Below the pieces are notes generated by a model. That model saw nothing but the letters and a program-made list of their open reading frames with translations, searched no databases and was not told the origin of the DNA. This document shows, in pieces, positions 53,772 to 61,566 of a stretch of 64,000 bases of DNA. The translations under genes and the position numbers were made by a program. The DNA comes from Acidobacteriota bacterium (GTDB lineage: Bacteria > Acidobacteriota > Terriglobia > Bryobacterales > Bryobacteraceae), in assembly GCA_025353165.1 (NCBI GenBank), contig JANXRE010000048.1:21054-85053 (forward strand), written 5' to 3'. How positions within the stretch are numbered: the first letter of the stretch is position 1; each line of letters opens with the position of its first letter.

Positions 53772-54917
53772 ATGATCCCCTACAAATCGTCCTGGATGGA
53801 TGACGAACTCGAGCTGTTCCGGAAGTCGGCCCGGAGATTCGTGCAGGAGGAGTTCGTGCCCGCCGAGCCGCGCTGGCGCGAGCAGCATCGCCCGGACGCG
53901 GAGGCGTGGACCACGGCCGGCGCGACGGGCTTCCTGCTCACCGACGTTCCCGAAGAGTATGGCGGAGGCGGCGGCACGTTCTCTCACGAAACCGTATTCA
54001 TGGAAGAGCTCGCCGGCGCGGGTGTCAACTTCGGATCGTCGGTTCACAGCATCGTGGCGCATTACATTCTCTCGTACGGCACGGAGGCGCAGAAACGCGA
54101 CTGGCTGCCGCGCATGGCGCGCGGAGAAATGGTAAGCGCCATCGGCATGACCGAGCCCGCCGCCGGGTCCGACCTGCAGGGCCTTCAGACCTCCGCGCGG
54201 CGTCAAGGCGAGTGCTACGTCATCAACGGGTCGAAGACTTTCATCACCAACGGGTGGCACGCCGGCATCGTAAGCCTGGCCTGCAAAACCGATCCGTCGA
54301 TGCCGGGGGCGAAAGGCATTTCGCTGATCATTGTCGAGACCAAGGATCTGCCGGGATTTCGCGTTGGCCGGTCGCTTGAGAAGGTGGGGATGCACGCCCA
54401 GGATACCTGCGAGCTGTTCTTCGACGATGTACGCGTGCCGGCGTCCAATCTCCTGGGACCGGTCGAGGGCCGGGGCTTTTATCAGATGATGGAGCAATTG
54501 CCTTACGAGCGGTTGACCGTGGCGGTCAGCGCGGTGGCGGTGATGGAGCGGGCGGTCGAGATCACCACGAAGTACGCCAAGGAGCGCCGCCTGTTCGGCA
54601 AGACCTTGTTCGATCTCCAGAACACGCGGTTCAAGCTGGCGGAGTGCGCCACCGAGGCTCACATCGGGCGGGTGTTTCTCGATTCGTGCATCGAGCGGCT
54701 GATGGCTGGCACGCTCGACACGCATACAGCTTCGATGGCCAAGTACTGGCTGACCGACAAGCAATGCCAGATTGTGGACGAGTGCGTGCAGTTGCACGGC
54801 GGATACGGATACATGGCAGAGTATCCGATCGCGAGGATGTGGGCGGACAGCCGCGTGCAGCGAATCTACGCGGGCGCGAACGAAGTCATGAAGGAGCTTG
54901 TGGCGCGGGGGCTGTAA
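53772..54917 (+). CDS. Acyl-CoA dehydrogenase
   Basis: 381 residues; FAD enzyme of fatty-acid or branched-chain acyl-CoA oxidation. AIGMTEPAAGSDLQGLQT (FAD/substrate binding), YVINGSKTFITNGWHAGI, LPYERLTVAVSAVAVMERAV, LHGGYGYMAEYPIARMWAD and RIYAGANEVMKELVAR are all in place; the Glu in ANE is the likely base, as in short-chain and long-chain enzymes. Length typical. No electron-transfer or thiolase genes are adjacent. Confidence 0.94.
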   Translation: MIPYKSSWMDDELELFRKSARRFVQEEFVPAEPRWREQHRPDAEAWTTAGATGFLLTDVPEEYGGGGGTFSHETVFMEELAGAGVNFGSSVHSIVAHYILSYGTEAQKRDWLPRMARGEMVSAIGMTEPAAGSDLQGLQTSARRQGECYVINGSKTFITNGWHAGIVSLACKTDPSMPGAKGISLIIVETKDLPGFRVGRSLEKVGMHAQDTCELFFDDVRVPASNLLGPVEGRGFYQMMEQLPYERLTVAVSAVAVMERAVEITTKYAKERRLFGKTLFDLQNTRFKLAECATEAHIGRVFLDSCIERLMAGTLDTHTASMAKYWLTDKQCQIVDECVQLHGGYGYMAEYPIARMWADSRVQRIYAGANEVMKELVARGL

Positions 54918-54974
54918 TAGCTTGAATCGCCTCGAGAATGTGTGTAGACTAACGGTCACTTCTGGGAGGAACCT

Positions 54975-56297
54975 ATGCTTCATCCGGACACCGGCTCTCG
55001 GGACCAAGTCCTGGCCGCAATTAAGAATGCCTCCGATGCATTCACCAACAACACCGCGGCCGTGCAAGAGAAAATGCAGGCAGCGTTTCCCGACGATGCG
55101 GAGCGCGAGCAAGCCCGGCAGAAGATTGCCGCAAGTCTTGGCCAGGCGCACGCCGAAGCATCGGCGGAGGAAACCGACCCGGCGTGGTTCACTCCGCGCA
55201 ACCAGATGGCCGTCCTCGCCCAGTCGGCGATGAACACCCGGGCGGTGGCGGCCGCTGCGCCGCTGGCGGCGGGGGTCGGGGCGGTTGCAGCCGTGCCCGA
55301 CGCGGCTTTCGACCAATATGGACCGGCCGACCCTACCTGGCTCGAGTCCGTCATCGACAGCTTCAAGACCTTCTTGACGGGAAAGGCAAAATTCGTTCAA
55401 CATCAAAACCTCACGGATTTTCTCGTTGACATTCCCGACCAGATCACCATCGCGCTGGTGGCGGACTGGGGCGCCCACAATGACGCAGCCGAGCAAGTGG
55501 CGGCGCAGATTCGGGCGTGCAATCCCGACAAGGTGATTCACCTGGGCGATATCTACTACGCCGGGCAGGATAACGAAGCGGAGGCGATGCTGAAAACCTG
55601 GCCGCTGGCCGATCCCGACACGGGCGCCATCCCCTCGGGGATGAGCTTCGGGCTCAATGGCAATCATGAGATGGCCAGCGGCGGGAAGGCCTACTTCGGC
55701 AAAGTGCTTGAAGCGTTCGGCCAGAAGGCAAGCTACTTCGGCTTCCGGAATACGAACTGGCAGATCCTCGCGTTCGACACGGCATACGTCGAACACCGGC
55801 TGCTTCCTCCGGACGAAGCGAAAAGCACGGGGCTCGACAGCCAGTGGAACTGGCTCGTGGACAAGATGCAAAACTCGAAGCTGCCGACGCTATTCCTGTC
55901 GCATCACCAGCCCGTTTCGGCTTTCACGCAGGAGCACGCCGACGCCACGAATCTCCGGGCCGACTACAAGAAGTTCTTAAAAGCGGCCGGTCGTCCGGTC
56001 TTCGGCTGGTTTTTCGGCCACGAGCATAAATGCACGATTTACGACGATCCGAACGTCCCGTACTTTGCCCGCCTCATCGGGCATGGCGCCATTCCCCACG
56101 CGCCTCCACCCAGAGACCAGCAGCCCGAGCCGGGCTGTGAGTCGTTCTCGAACATGAATTTCCGCGCGAGCGCGGATGGCGACGCAGTGTGCGGATTCGC
56201 CCTGCTGAAATTCGATGGTTCCCAGATCGACATCCGGTATATCGACCAGGATGGGTTTCCGTTCCTGGAGGAAATCTGGCAGGCGCCTCCCCGCTGA
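54975..56297 (+). CDS. Calcineurin-like metallophosphoesterase
   Basis: 440 residues, no signal peptide. After a 150-residue helical, Ala-rich N-terminal region comes the phosphoesterase core: VADWGAHN (first motif; Asp kept, His of DxH replaced by Trp-Gly), HLGDIYYAG, LNGNHEM, LSHHQPVS and GHEHK. The altered first motif is seen in some purple-acid-phosphatase-like branches. GGGAGGAA stands before the ATG. Substrate unknown. Confidence 0.87.
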   Translation: MLHPDTGSRDQVLAAIKNASDAFTNNTAAVQEKMQAAFPDDAEREQARQKIAASLGQAHAEASAEETDPAWFTPRNQMAVLAQSAMNTRAVAAAAPLAAGVGAVAAVPDAAFDQYGPADPTWLESVIDSFKTFLTGKAKFVQHQNLTDFLVDIPDQITIALVADWGAHNDAAEQVAAQIRACNPDKVIHLGDIYYAGQDNEAEAMLKTWPLADPDTGAIPSGMSFGLNGNHEMASGGKAYFGKVLEAFGQKASYFGFRNTNWQILAFDTAYVEHRLLPPDEAKSTGLDSQWNWLVDKMQNSKLPTLFLSHHQPVSAFTQEHADATNLRADYKKFLKAAGRPVFGWFFGHEHKCTIYDDPNVPYFARLIGHGAIPHAPPPRDQQPEPGCESFSNMNFRASADGDAVCGFALLKFDGSQIDIRYIDQDGFPFLEEIWQAPPR

Positions 56298-56319
56298 CAC
56301 TCGAGATTCGAAAAAATTT

Positions 56320-57756
56320 ATGTCGACTCCTGCCGCCGCGCCCCAGGCCGCCCCCGATCCCGGCCGCTGGCGCTCCCTATCCGTGATTCTCGCGGCCGCC
56401 TTTCTGGTGGGTCTCGATTTCTTCATTGTGAACGTGTCCATCCCGTCCATTCGCGCTAGTCTGCATGCGACCTTCGCGCAGGTCCAGTTAGTGATCGCGA
56501 GTTACGGCCTGACCTACGGCGTGTTTCTGATCTCCGGCGGAAGGCTCGGCGACATCTACGGGCGGAAGCGGATGTTCATGTGGGGCGTCGCGGCGTTTAC
56601 TCTGACTTCGATGTTGTGCGGCCTGGCGCCCACGCCGGGAGCCCTGATTCTGGCCCGCGCGCTGCAAGGCATTGCCGGGGCGCTGCTGTTTCCGCAGGTG
56701 CTCTCCATCATGCAGGTCACTTTTCCGCCGCAGGAGCGCGCCATGGCGTTCGGCCTTTTCGGCACCGTGATTGGGACGGCGTCCTTCTCGGGAAATGTTT
56801 TGGGCGGACTCCTGGTGCAGGCCAACATCCTCGACCTGGGCTGGCGGCCGATTTTTCTGATCAATCTGCCGATCGGACTGGCCGCGCTGGCCGCCGCGTT
56901 GAGAACGGTGAGGGAATCCCGGTCGCCGAAAGCGCGCCGGCTGGACCTGGGGGGAGTCGCGATCATGACTCTCGCCCTGTGCCTGCTGCTCTACCCGCTG
57001 ATCGAGGGCCGGGAAGCGGGGTGGCCCTGGTGGACGTTCGCCAGTTTCGCCGCGTCGCTGCTGATGCTGATGGCGTTCGTGCGATACGAGAGAATGGTGA
57101 CGGCTCGCGGCGGCTCGCCACTCGTCGAACTCTCGCTGTTCCACGACCGGGTGTTCGTGATCGGGCTTTGCAGCGGCGTTTGCTTCTTCAGCAGCGCTTC
57201 CGCTTTCTTTCTGATTTCCACGATTTTTCTGCAAAACGGCTTAGGATATTCCCCCAGAGAAGCCGGCCTGACCTTCGCGTCTTTTGCGATCGCTTTTCTC
57301 GCCAGTTCGCTCTCGTCGGTGCGCTTGGCGCCGAGATGGGGGAGCCGGATTATCAACACCGGAGCGGCGCTGATGATTGCCGGCCTCACCGCTTTGCTCT
57401 GGCTATCGAACTCGCGCGGAAGCGCGCTGACAGGGCTGGAGCTTGCGCCGGTGCTGCTGATCTACGGAACCGGGCAGGGCTTCGTGATGCCCACCTTGAT
57501 CAGCAGCATTCTGATGAACATCAAGGGCCACGACGCGGGATCGGCGTCGGGTGTGCTGTCTACCGTCCAGCAGGTCTCGTTTGCCTCTGGAGTCGCGGTG
57601 ATCGGCACGGTGTTCTTCAGCGCCCTGGGAGGCGCGACTAGCGTGAGCAGTTTCGTGGCCGCGCTGAGGACGGCGTTCACGGTTAACATCTGCCTGCTGA
57701 CGGCGACGTTCCTGCTGATCCTGCGGATACCGCGATTCCCGGCGCGAAATTCCTGA
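56320..57756 (+). CDS. MFS drug/proton antiporter, DHA2 family (14 spans)
   Basis: 478 residues from MSTPAAAPQAAPDPGRW. LDFFIVNVSIPSIRASL in span 1, GGRLGDIYGRKRMF after span 2, ARALQGIAGALLFPQVLSIM in span 4 and the antiporter motif with GTVIGTASFSGNVLGGLL (GxxxGPxxGG-like) in span 5 mark the DHA2/EmrB type. Probably exports a toxic or signalling compound. It starts 22 bases after the phosphoesterase stop, so may be cotranscribed. No adaptor (EmrA) gene is present. Confidence 0.9.
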   Translation: MSTPAAAPQAAPDPGRWRSLSVILAAAFLVGLDFFIVNVSIPSIRASLHATFAQVQLVIASYGLTYGVFLISGGRLGDIYGRKRMFMWGVAAFTLTSMLCGLAPTPGALILARALQGIAGALLFPQVLSIMQVTFPPQERAMAFGLFGTVIGTASFSGNVLGGLLVQANILDLGWRPIFLINLPIGLAALAAALRTVRESRSPKARRLDLGGVAIMTLALCLLLYPLIEGREAGWPWWTFASFAASLLMLMAFVRYERMVTARGGSPLVELSLFHDRVFVIGLCSGVCFFSSASAFFLISTIFLQNGLGYSPREAGLTFASFAIAFLASSLSSVRLAPRWGSRIINTGAALMIAGLTALLWLSNSRGSALTGLELAPVLLIYGTGQGFVMPTLISSILMNIKGHDAGSASGVLSTVQQVSFASGVAVIGTVFFSALGGATSVSSFVAALRTAFTVNICLLTATFLLILRIPRFPARNS

Positions 57757-57788
57757 CGGCATTCGAAAGTGTGCAATACTATTCGGCT

Positions 57789-59651
57789 GTGCGATCTCTA
57801 CTCATTCACACGTGTGTCTTGACGACTTTTTGCTTTGCGGCCGACCCGCCAAAGATGACGGTGCGGCTGCAGGCCAGTCTCCCCTCTCCTCAACCGGTCG
57901 GCACCGCGGTGGGCCTGGTACCGCACGTCGAGCCCGGCTCGTTCTCGATGCACGTGTACCGATACAGCGTCAGTGTCGACGGGGGCCCCTTTCGCATCAT
58001 CCGGGATTTCGCTCAGCAGGGAGTTTCCATGGGGCCCCTGACGCTGCAGGAGTACTTCAAGTGGAGCCCGGCGCTGTACGAGCACGAGGCCAGAATCCGA
58101 GTTACGGCTCGCGATAACAAAACCAAGGAAACCGCCGAGGCGGAATTGCCTTACCGGATCGTGTCGCGCGTGAAGGGCTCGGAGGCTGTCGTGACTCCAA
58201 CGTCCCATCCGCTGGTGGCGCTGGTGAGCGCGCCCGCGTGCCGCGACGGGGCGCAGTTTCGCGTGGCGTTTCAGCCATCCGGCGACAGCGCAACAAGCGC
58301 GACGCCGCTCGAGGCCTGCCGCAGCTCGCGCAGCAACAACTTTTACATCGCAGGGATGCGCGCGGACACGATGTACCGCATGCGAACCGAGGTCGTTAGC
58401 GGCGGCGCCACGGCGGCGGGCAAATGGATGTCCTTCCATACCGGACTGATCGATCCCATCATTCCGCCCATCTCCGTACCCGTTCCGCGAGCCGCGGGTT
58501 CGGTCGTGTCCGAGCCGGTACTGATCCACAGTCTCATCGACCCTTGGCGGAACTCGGCGACGGATCTCGACGGGAATGTGATCTGGTACGGGCAACCCGG
58601 CGCGTTCCTGACGCGCGTCCTTCCCGGCGGGAGGTTCCTGGTGCATGCCGACGGAGCGAACTCCGTCAACGACATGAAGCGCTGGCAGTTGCTCCGTGAA
58701 GTGGACGTAGTCGGCAACGTTCTCCGTGAAACGAACATCGGCATCGTCGCCGAGCAGTTGGAATCCCGCGGGATACACTCGGACTGCAAGAAGGACGGCA
58801 AGGAGTGCGTGCCCGGCTTTCACCACGAGGCGATTCGTTTGCCGAACGGGCACACCGTGACCTTCGCGGGGCTGGAGCGCATGTTTCCGGCGGGCACGCA
58901 GGAGTCCAAGGAGCCGGTGGACGTACTCGGCGATCTGGTGATCGACCTCGACGAGGATTTTCAGGTTACCGCCGTGTGGAATTCCTTCGATCACCTGGAT
59001 ATCAAGCGCGCCTCGCTGGGTAAAGAGAAATGCCCGGGCGGTCCCGGGGCCGACGGCTGCACGCCTGTCTTTCTGGGACCGGCCGCAAACGGCTGGCTGC
59101 ATACCAATTCAGTGGACTATGTTCCGGGATCGGGCGACCTGATTTTGTCCATACCGGAGCAGGATTGGATCGTTAAAATCGACTGGAAGAACGGGAAGGG
59201 CAGCGGCAAGATTCTCTGGCGGCTGGGCAAGGACGGCGACTTCACCGTGAAGTCCAACGACCCTTATCCCTGGTTTTCGTACCAGCATGACGTCCGGTTC
59301 GTCCCGGGGAGCGCGAACCGGATCCTGCTGTTCGACGATGGGCATCGCCGCCAGCAAAAGGATCCAAAGGCCAACAACCGCGGCCAGGTATGGGAGATCG
59401 ACGAGACCGCGCGCACGGCGACGCCGGTTTTCAACGCCGACCTCGGTGTATATTCGGTGGCCGTCGGGTCCGCGCAGGTGCTGTCGAACGGAGGGTATTC
59501 GTTCGAAGCCGGTTTCATCAACCCAGCTTCGCTTCACTCCAGCGCGATCGAGACTTCGGCAGACGGTAAAGTTGTGTACGTTCAGCAGTCAGAGGGCGGG
59601 ATTACTTACAGGACCTTTCGAGTAGCGGATATGTATTCGGCACCGCGGTAA
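57789..59651 (+). CDS. Secreted arylsulfotransferase-like (ASST) beta-propeller protein, copy 1
   Basis: 620 residues from GTG, matching the paralogue's start (RSLLIHTCVLTTFCFA signal). Residues about 30-230 form a beta-sandwich N-terminal region (YRYSVSVDGGPFRIIRDF, WSPALYEHEARIRV); the rest is the ASST-type propeller with FHHEAIRLPNGHTVTFAGLE, HTNSVDYVPGSGDLILSIPE, KILWRLGKDGDF and YQHDVRFVPGSANRILLFDD. The His in these turns match positions of catalytic or substrate His in AssT, but sulfotransfer is unproven. Conserved Cys pairs suggest disulfides. Tandem with copy 2. Confidence 0.85.
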   Translation: MRSLLIHTCVLTTFCFAADPPKMTVRLQASLPSPQPVGTAVGLVPHVEPGSFSMHVYRYSVSVDGGPFRIIRDFAQQGVSMGPLTLQEYFKWSPALYEHEARIRVTARDNKTKETAEAELPYRIVSRVKGSEAVVTPTSHPLVALVSAPACRDGAQFRVAFQPSGDSATSATPLEACRSSRSNNFYIAGMRADTMYRMRTEVVSGGATAAGKWMSFHTGLIDPIIPPISVPVPRAAGSVVSEPVLIHSLIDPWRNSATDLDGNVIWYGQPGAFLTRVLPGGRFLVHADGANSVNDMKRWQLLREVDVVGNVLRETNIGIVAEQLESRGIHSDCKKDGKECVPGFHHEAIRLPNGHTVTFAGLERMFPAGTQESKEPVDVLGDLVIDLDEDFQVTAVWNSFDHLDIKRASLGKEKCPGGPGADGCTPVFLGPAANGWLHTNSVDYVPGSGDLILSIPEQDWIVKIDWKNGKGSGKILWRLGKDGDFTVKSNDPYPWFSYQHDVRFVPGSANRILLFDDGHRRQQKDPKANNRGQVWEIDETARTATPVFNADLGVYSVAVGSAQVLSNGGYSFEAGFINPASLHSSAIETSADGKVVYVQQSEGGITYRTFRVADMYSAPR

Positions 59652-59668
59652 AAAGAGAGCGATCGGCT

Positions 59669-61498
59669 TTGCGATTTCTTTTAATTCACACTTTCGTCTG
59701 GACCGCTTTGTGCTTCGGGGCGCCGCCTCCCAAAATGACAGCCGGGCTTCTGCCCAGTCTTCGGTCGCCGCAACCGGTCGGCACAGCGGTGGGCCTGTTG
59801 CCGCGCGTCAACCCCGCCTCCCGCTCGGTGCGCGTGTATCGATACAGCGTCAGCGCGGACGGCGGACCCTTTCACGTCATCCGGGACTTCAGCCAGCAGG
59901 AGTACTTTGCGTGGAGCCCGGCACTTTACGAGCACGACGCCAGAGTCCGCCTGACGGTTCGCGATAACGCGACCAAAGAAACCGCCCAGGCTGAATTGCC
60001 TTACCGAACCTCGTCGCGCATCAAGGATTCCGAAACCGTCGTGACTCCCACGCCGCATCCGCTGATCGCTCTGGTCAGCGCGCCTGGGTGCCCCGCCGGC
60101 GGGAAGTTCCGCGTCGCGTTTCTCCGGCCTACCGATACCGCGCTGAACTACACGCCGCTGGAGCCTTGCCGTGGCTCGCGCAGCAACAACGTCTATGTGG
60201 CCGGGATGCGCGCGGACTCGGAATATCGAATGCGAGCCGAGACCGTAAGCGCCGCCGACACGACGACGGGCGCTTGGATGCCCTTCCACACCGGGCTGTA
60301 CGATGTCGCCGTACCGCCCGTATCCATACCAGTTCCCAGGATCACCGGGGCCGCCGCTGAACCGGTACTGATTCACGCACTCGTCGATCCGTGGCGGCCC
60401 ACGGCGACGGATCTCGACGGCAACGTGATCTGGTACGGACACTCCGGCACATTCTTGACGCGCGTCCTTCCCGGCGGCCGTTTTCTCATGCTCGCCGAGG
60501 GAGCGAACGCCGCCAACGAAATGCGGCGCTTGCAGATTCTTCGGGAAGAGGACGTGGCCGGCAACGTGATCCGCGAAACTAATATTAGCGTGATTGCGGA
60601 GCAACTGACGTCCCGCGGGATCCACTCCAACTGCCGGAACGGCGGCAAAGAGTGCGTGCCCGGATTTCACCACGAGGCGATCCGGTTACCCAACGGCCAC
60701 ACATTGGTGCTGGCGGGGCTGGAGCGTATGTACCCGGCAGGCACTCAGGGATCCAACGGGCCGGTAGATATATTAGGCGATCTGGTTGTCGAGCTGGACG
60801 AGGATTTTCAGGTGGCTTCGGTCTGGAATTCCTTCGATCACATGGACATCAGCCGCGCGTCGACGGACGATGAGAAGTGTCAGGGGGGCTCCGGAGGAGA
60901 CGGCTGCACGCCGGTGTTCCTCGCTTCAATAGCCAATGGCTGGCTGCATACGAACACCGTGGACTATATTCCAGGGTCGGGGGAGTTGATCCTATCCATG
61001 CCGGAGCAGGACTGGGTAATAAAGATCGACTGGAAGGACGGGAAAGGAAGCGGAAAGGTTCTTTGGCGATTGGGCACCGGCGGGGACTTCATCCCGAAAT
61101 CCGCCGAGGCAGATCCCTGGTTTTCGTACCAGCACGATGCCCGGTTTCTCCCGGGGACTTCGAACCGGATCTTGCTGTTCGACGATGGGCACCGGCGCAG
61201 GAAGACAAACCCGGCGGCCAATAACCGCGGTCAGGTATGGGAACTCGACGAGAGTGCGCACACTGCGAGGCTACTGTACAATGCCGACCTGGGCGCGTAC
61301 GCGGCAGCCGTTGGATCCGCGCAGGCTTTAGAGAATGGAGGATTTACGTTCGAAGCCGGTTTCATCAACCCCGATTCGATTTATGCCCGAGCGATAGAAA
61401 CGTCGGCGGCGGGCAAAGTCGTGTATGTCCAGCAGACGTATGGAGGAATCACTTACAGGTCGTTTCGAGTAGCGGATATGTATTCGGCGCCGCGGTAA
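59669..61498 (+). CDS. Secreted arylsulfotransferase-like (ASST) beta-propeller protein, copy 2
   Basis: 609 residues from TTG (RFLLIHTFVWTALCFGAPPP, signal peptide), 17 bases after copy 1. Clearly homologous to copy 1 along the full length; it lacks an insertion of about 9 residues near SQQEYFAWSP (copy 1 has GVSMGPLTL). The His-containing turns FHHEAIRLPNGHTLVLAGLE, HTNTVDYIPGSGELILSMPE and YQHDARFLPGTSNRILLFDD are kept. Both copies end with the same ADMYSAPR, so duplication is fairly young. A third, truncated relative lies at 12181. Confidence 0.85.
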   Translation: MRFLLIHTFVWTALCFGAPPPKMTAGLLPSLRSPQPVGTAVGLLPRVNPASRSVRVYRYSVSADGGPFHVIRDFSQQEYFAWSPALYEHDARVRLTVRDNATKETAQAELPYRTSSRIKDSETVVTPTPHPLIALVSAPGCPAGGKFRVAFLRPTDTALNYTPLEPCRGSRSNNVYVAGMRADSEYRMRAETVSAADTTTGAWMPFHTGLYDVAVPPVSIPVPRITGAAAEPVLIHALVDPWRPTATDLDGNVIWYGHSGTFLTRVLPGGRFLMLAEGANAANEMRRLQILREEDVAGNVIRETNISVIAEQLTSRGIHSNCRNGGKECVPGFHHEAIRLPNGHTLVLAGLERMYPAGTQGSNGPVDILGDLVVELDEDFQVASVWNSFDHMDISRASTDDEKCQGGSGGDGCTPVFLASIANGWLHTNTVDYIPGSGELILSMPEQDWVIKIDWKDGKGSGKVLWRLGTGGDFIPKSAEADPWFSYQHDARFLPGTSNRILLFDDGHRRRKTNPAANNRGQVWELDESAHTARLLYNADLGAYAAAVGSAQALENGGFTFEAGFINPDSIYARAIETSAAGKVVYVQQTYGGITYRSFRVADMYSAPR

Positions 61499-61504
61499 GA
61501 AACC

Positions 61505-61554
61505 ACTCCCTCACGGCCGTGGCTCGGAACTGAGCCGCGACCGCAAGGGAGCGG
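61505..61554. repeat. Family B palindromic repeat, copy B2
   Basis: CTCCCTCACGGCCGTGGCTC, loop GGAACT, GAGCCGCGACCGCAAGGGAG: a 20-bp imperfect palindrome better preserved than B1. It lies between convergent genes and could stop transcription from either side, although no T-run follows. Confidence 0.78.
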
Positions 61555-61566
61555 TGTGCCACAAGG

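Noticed and set aside
53559..55871. A 770-codon open frame on the minus strand opposite the acyl-CoA dehydrogenase and phosphoesterase genes
   Set aside because: It is the mirror of two well-supported genes; its sequence is low-complexity Arg/His/Leu-rich, has no motif and no start signal. Long antisense frames are expected in DNA with such G/C-biased third positions.
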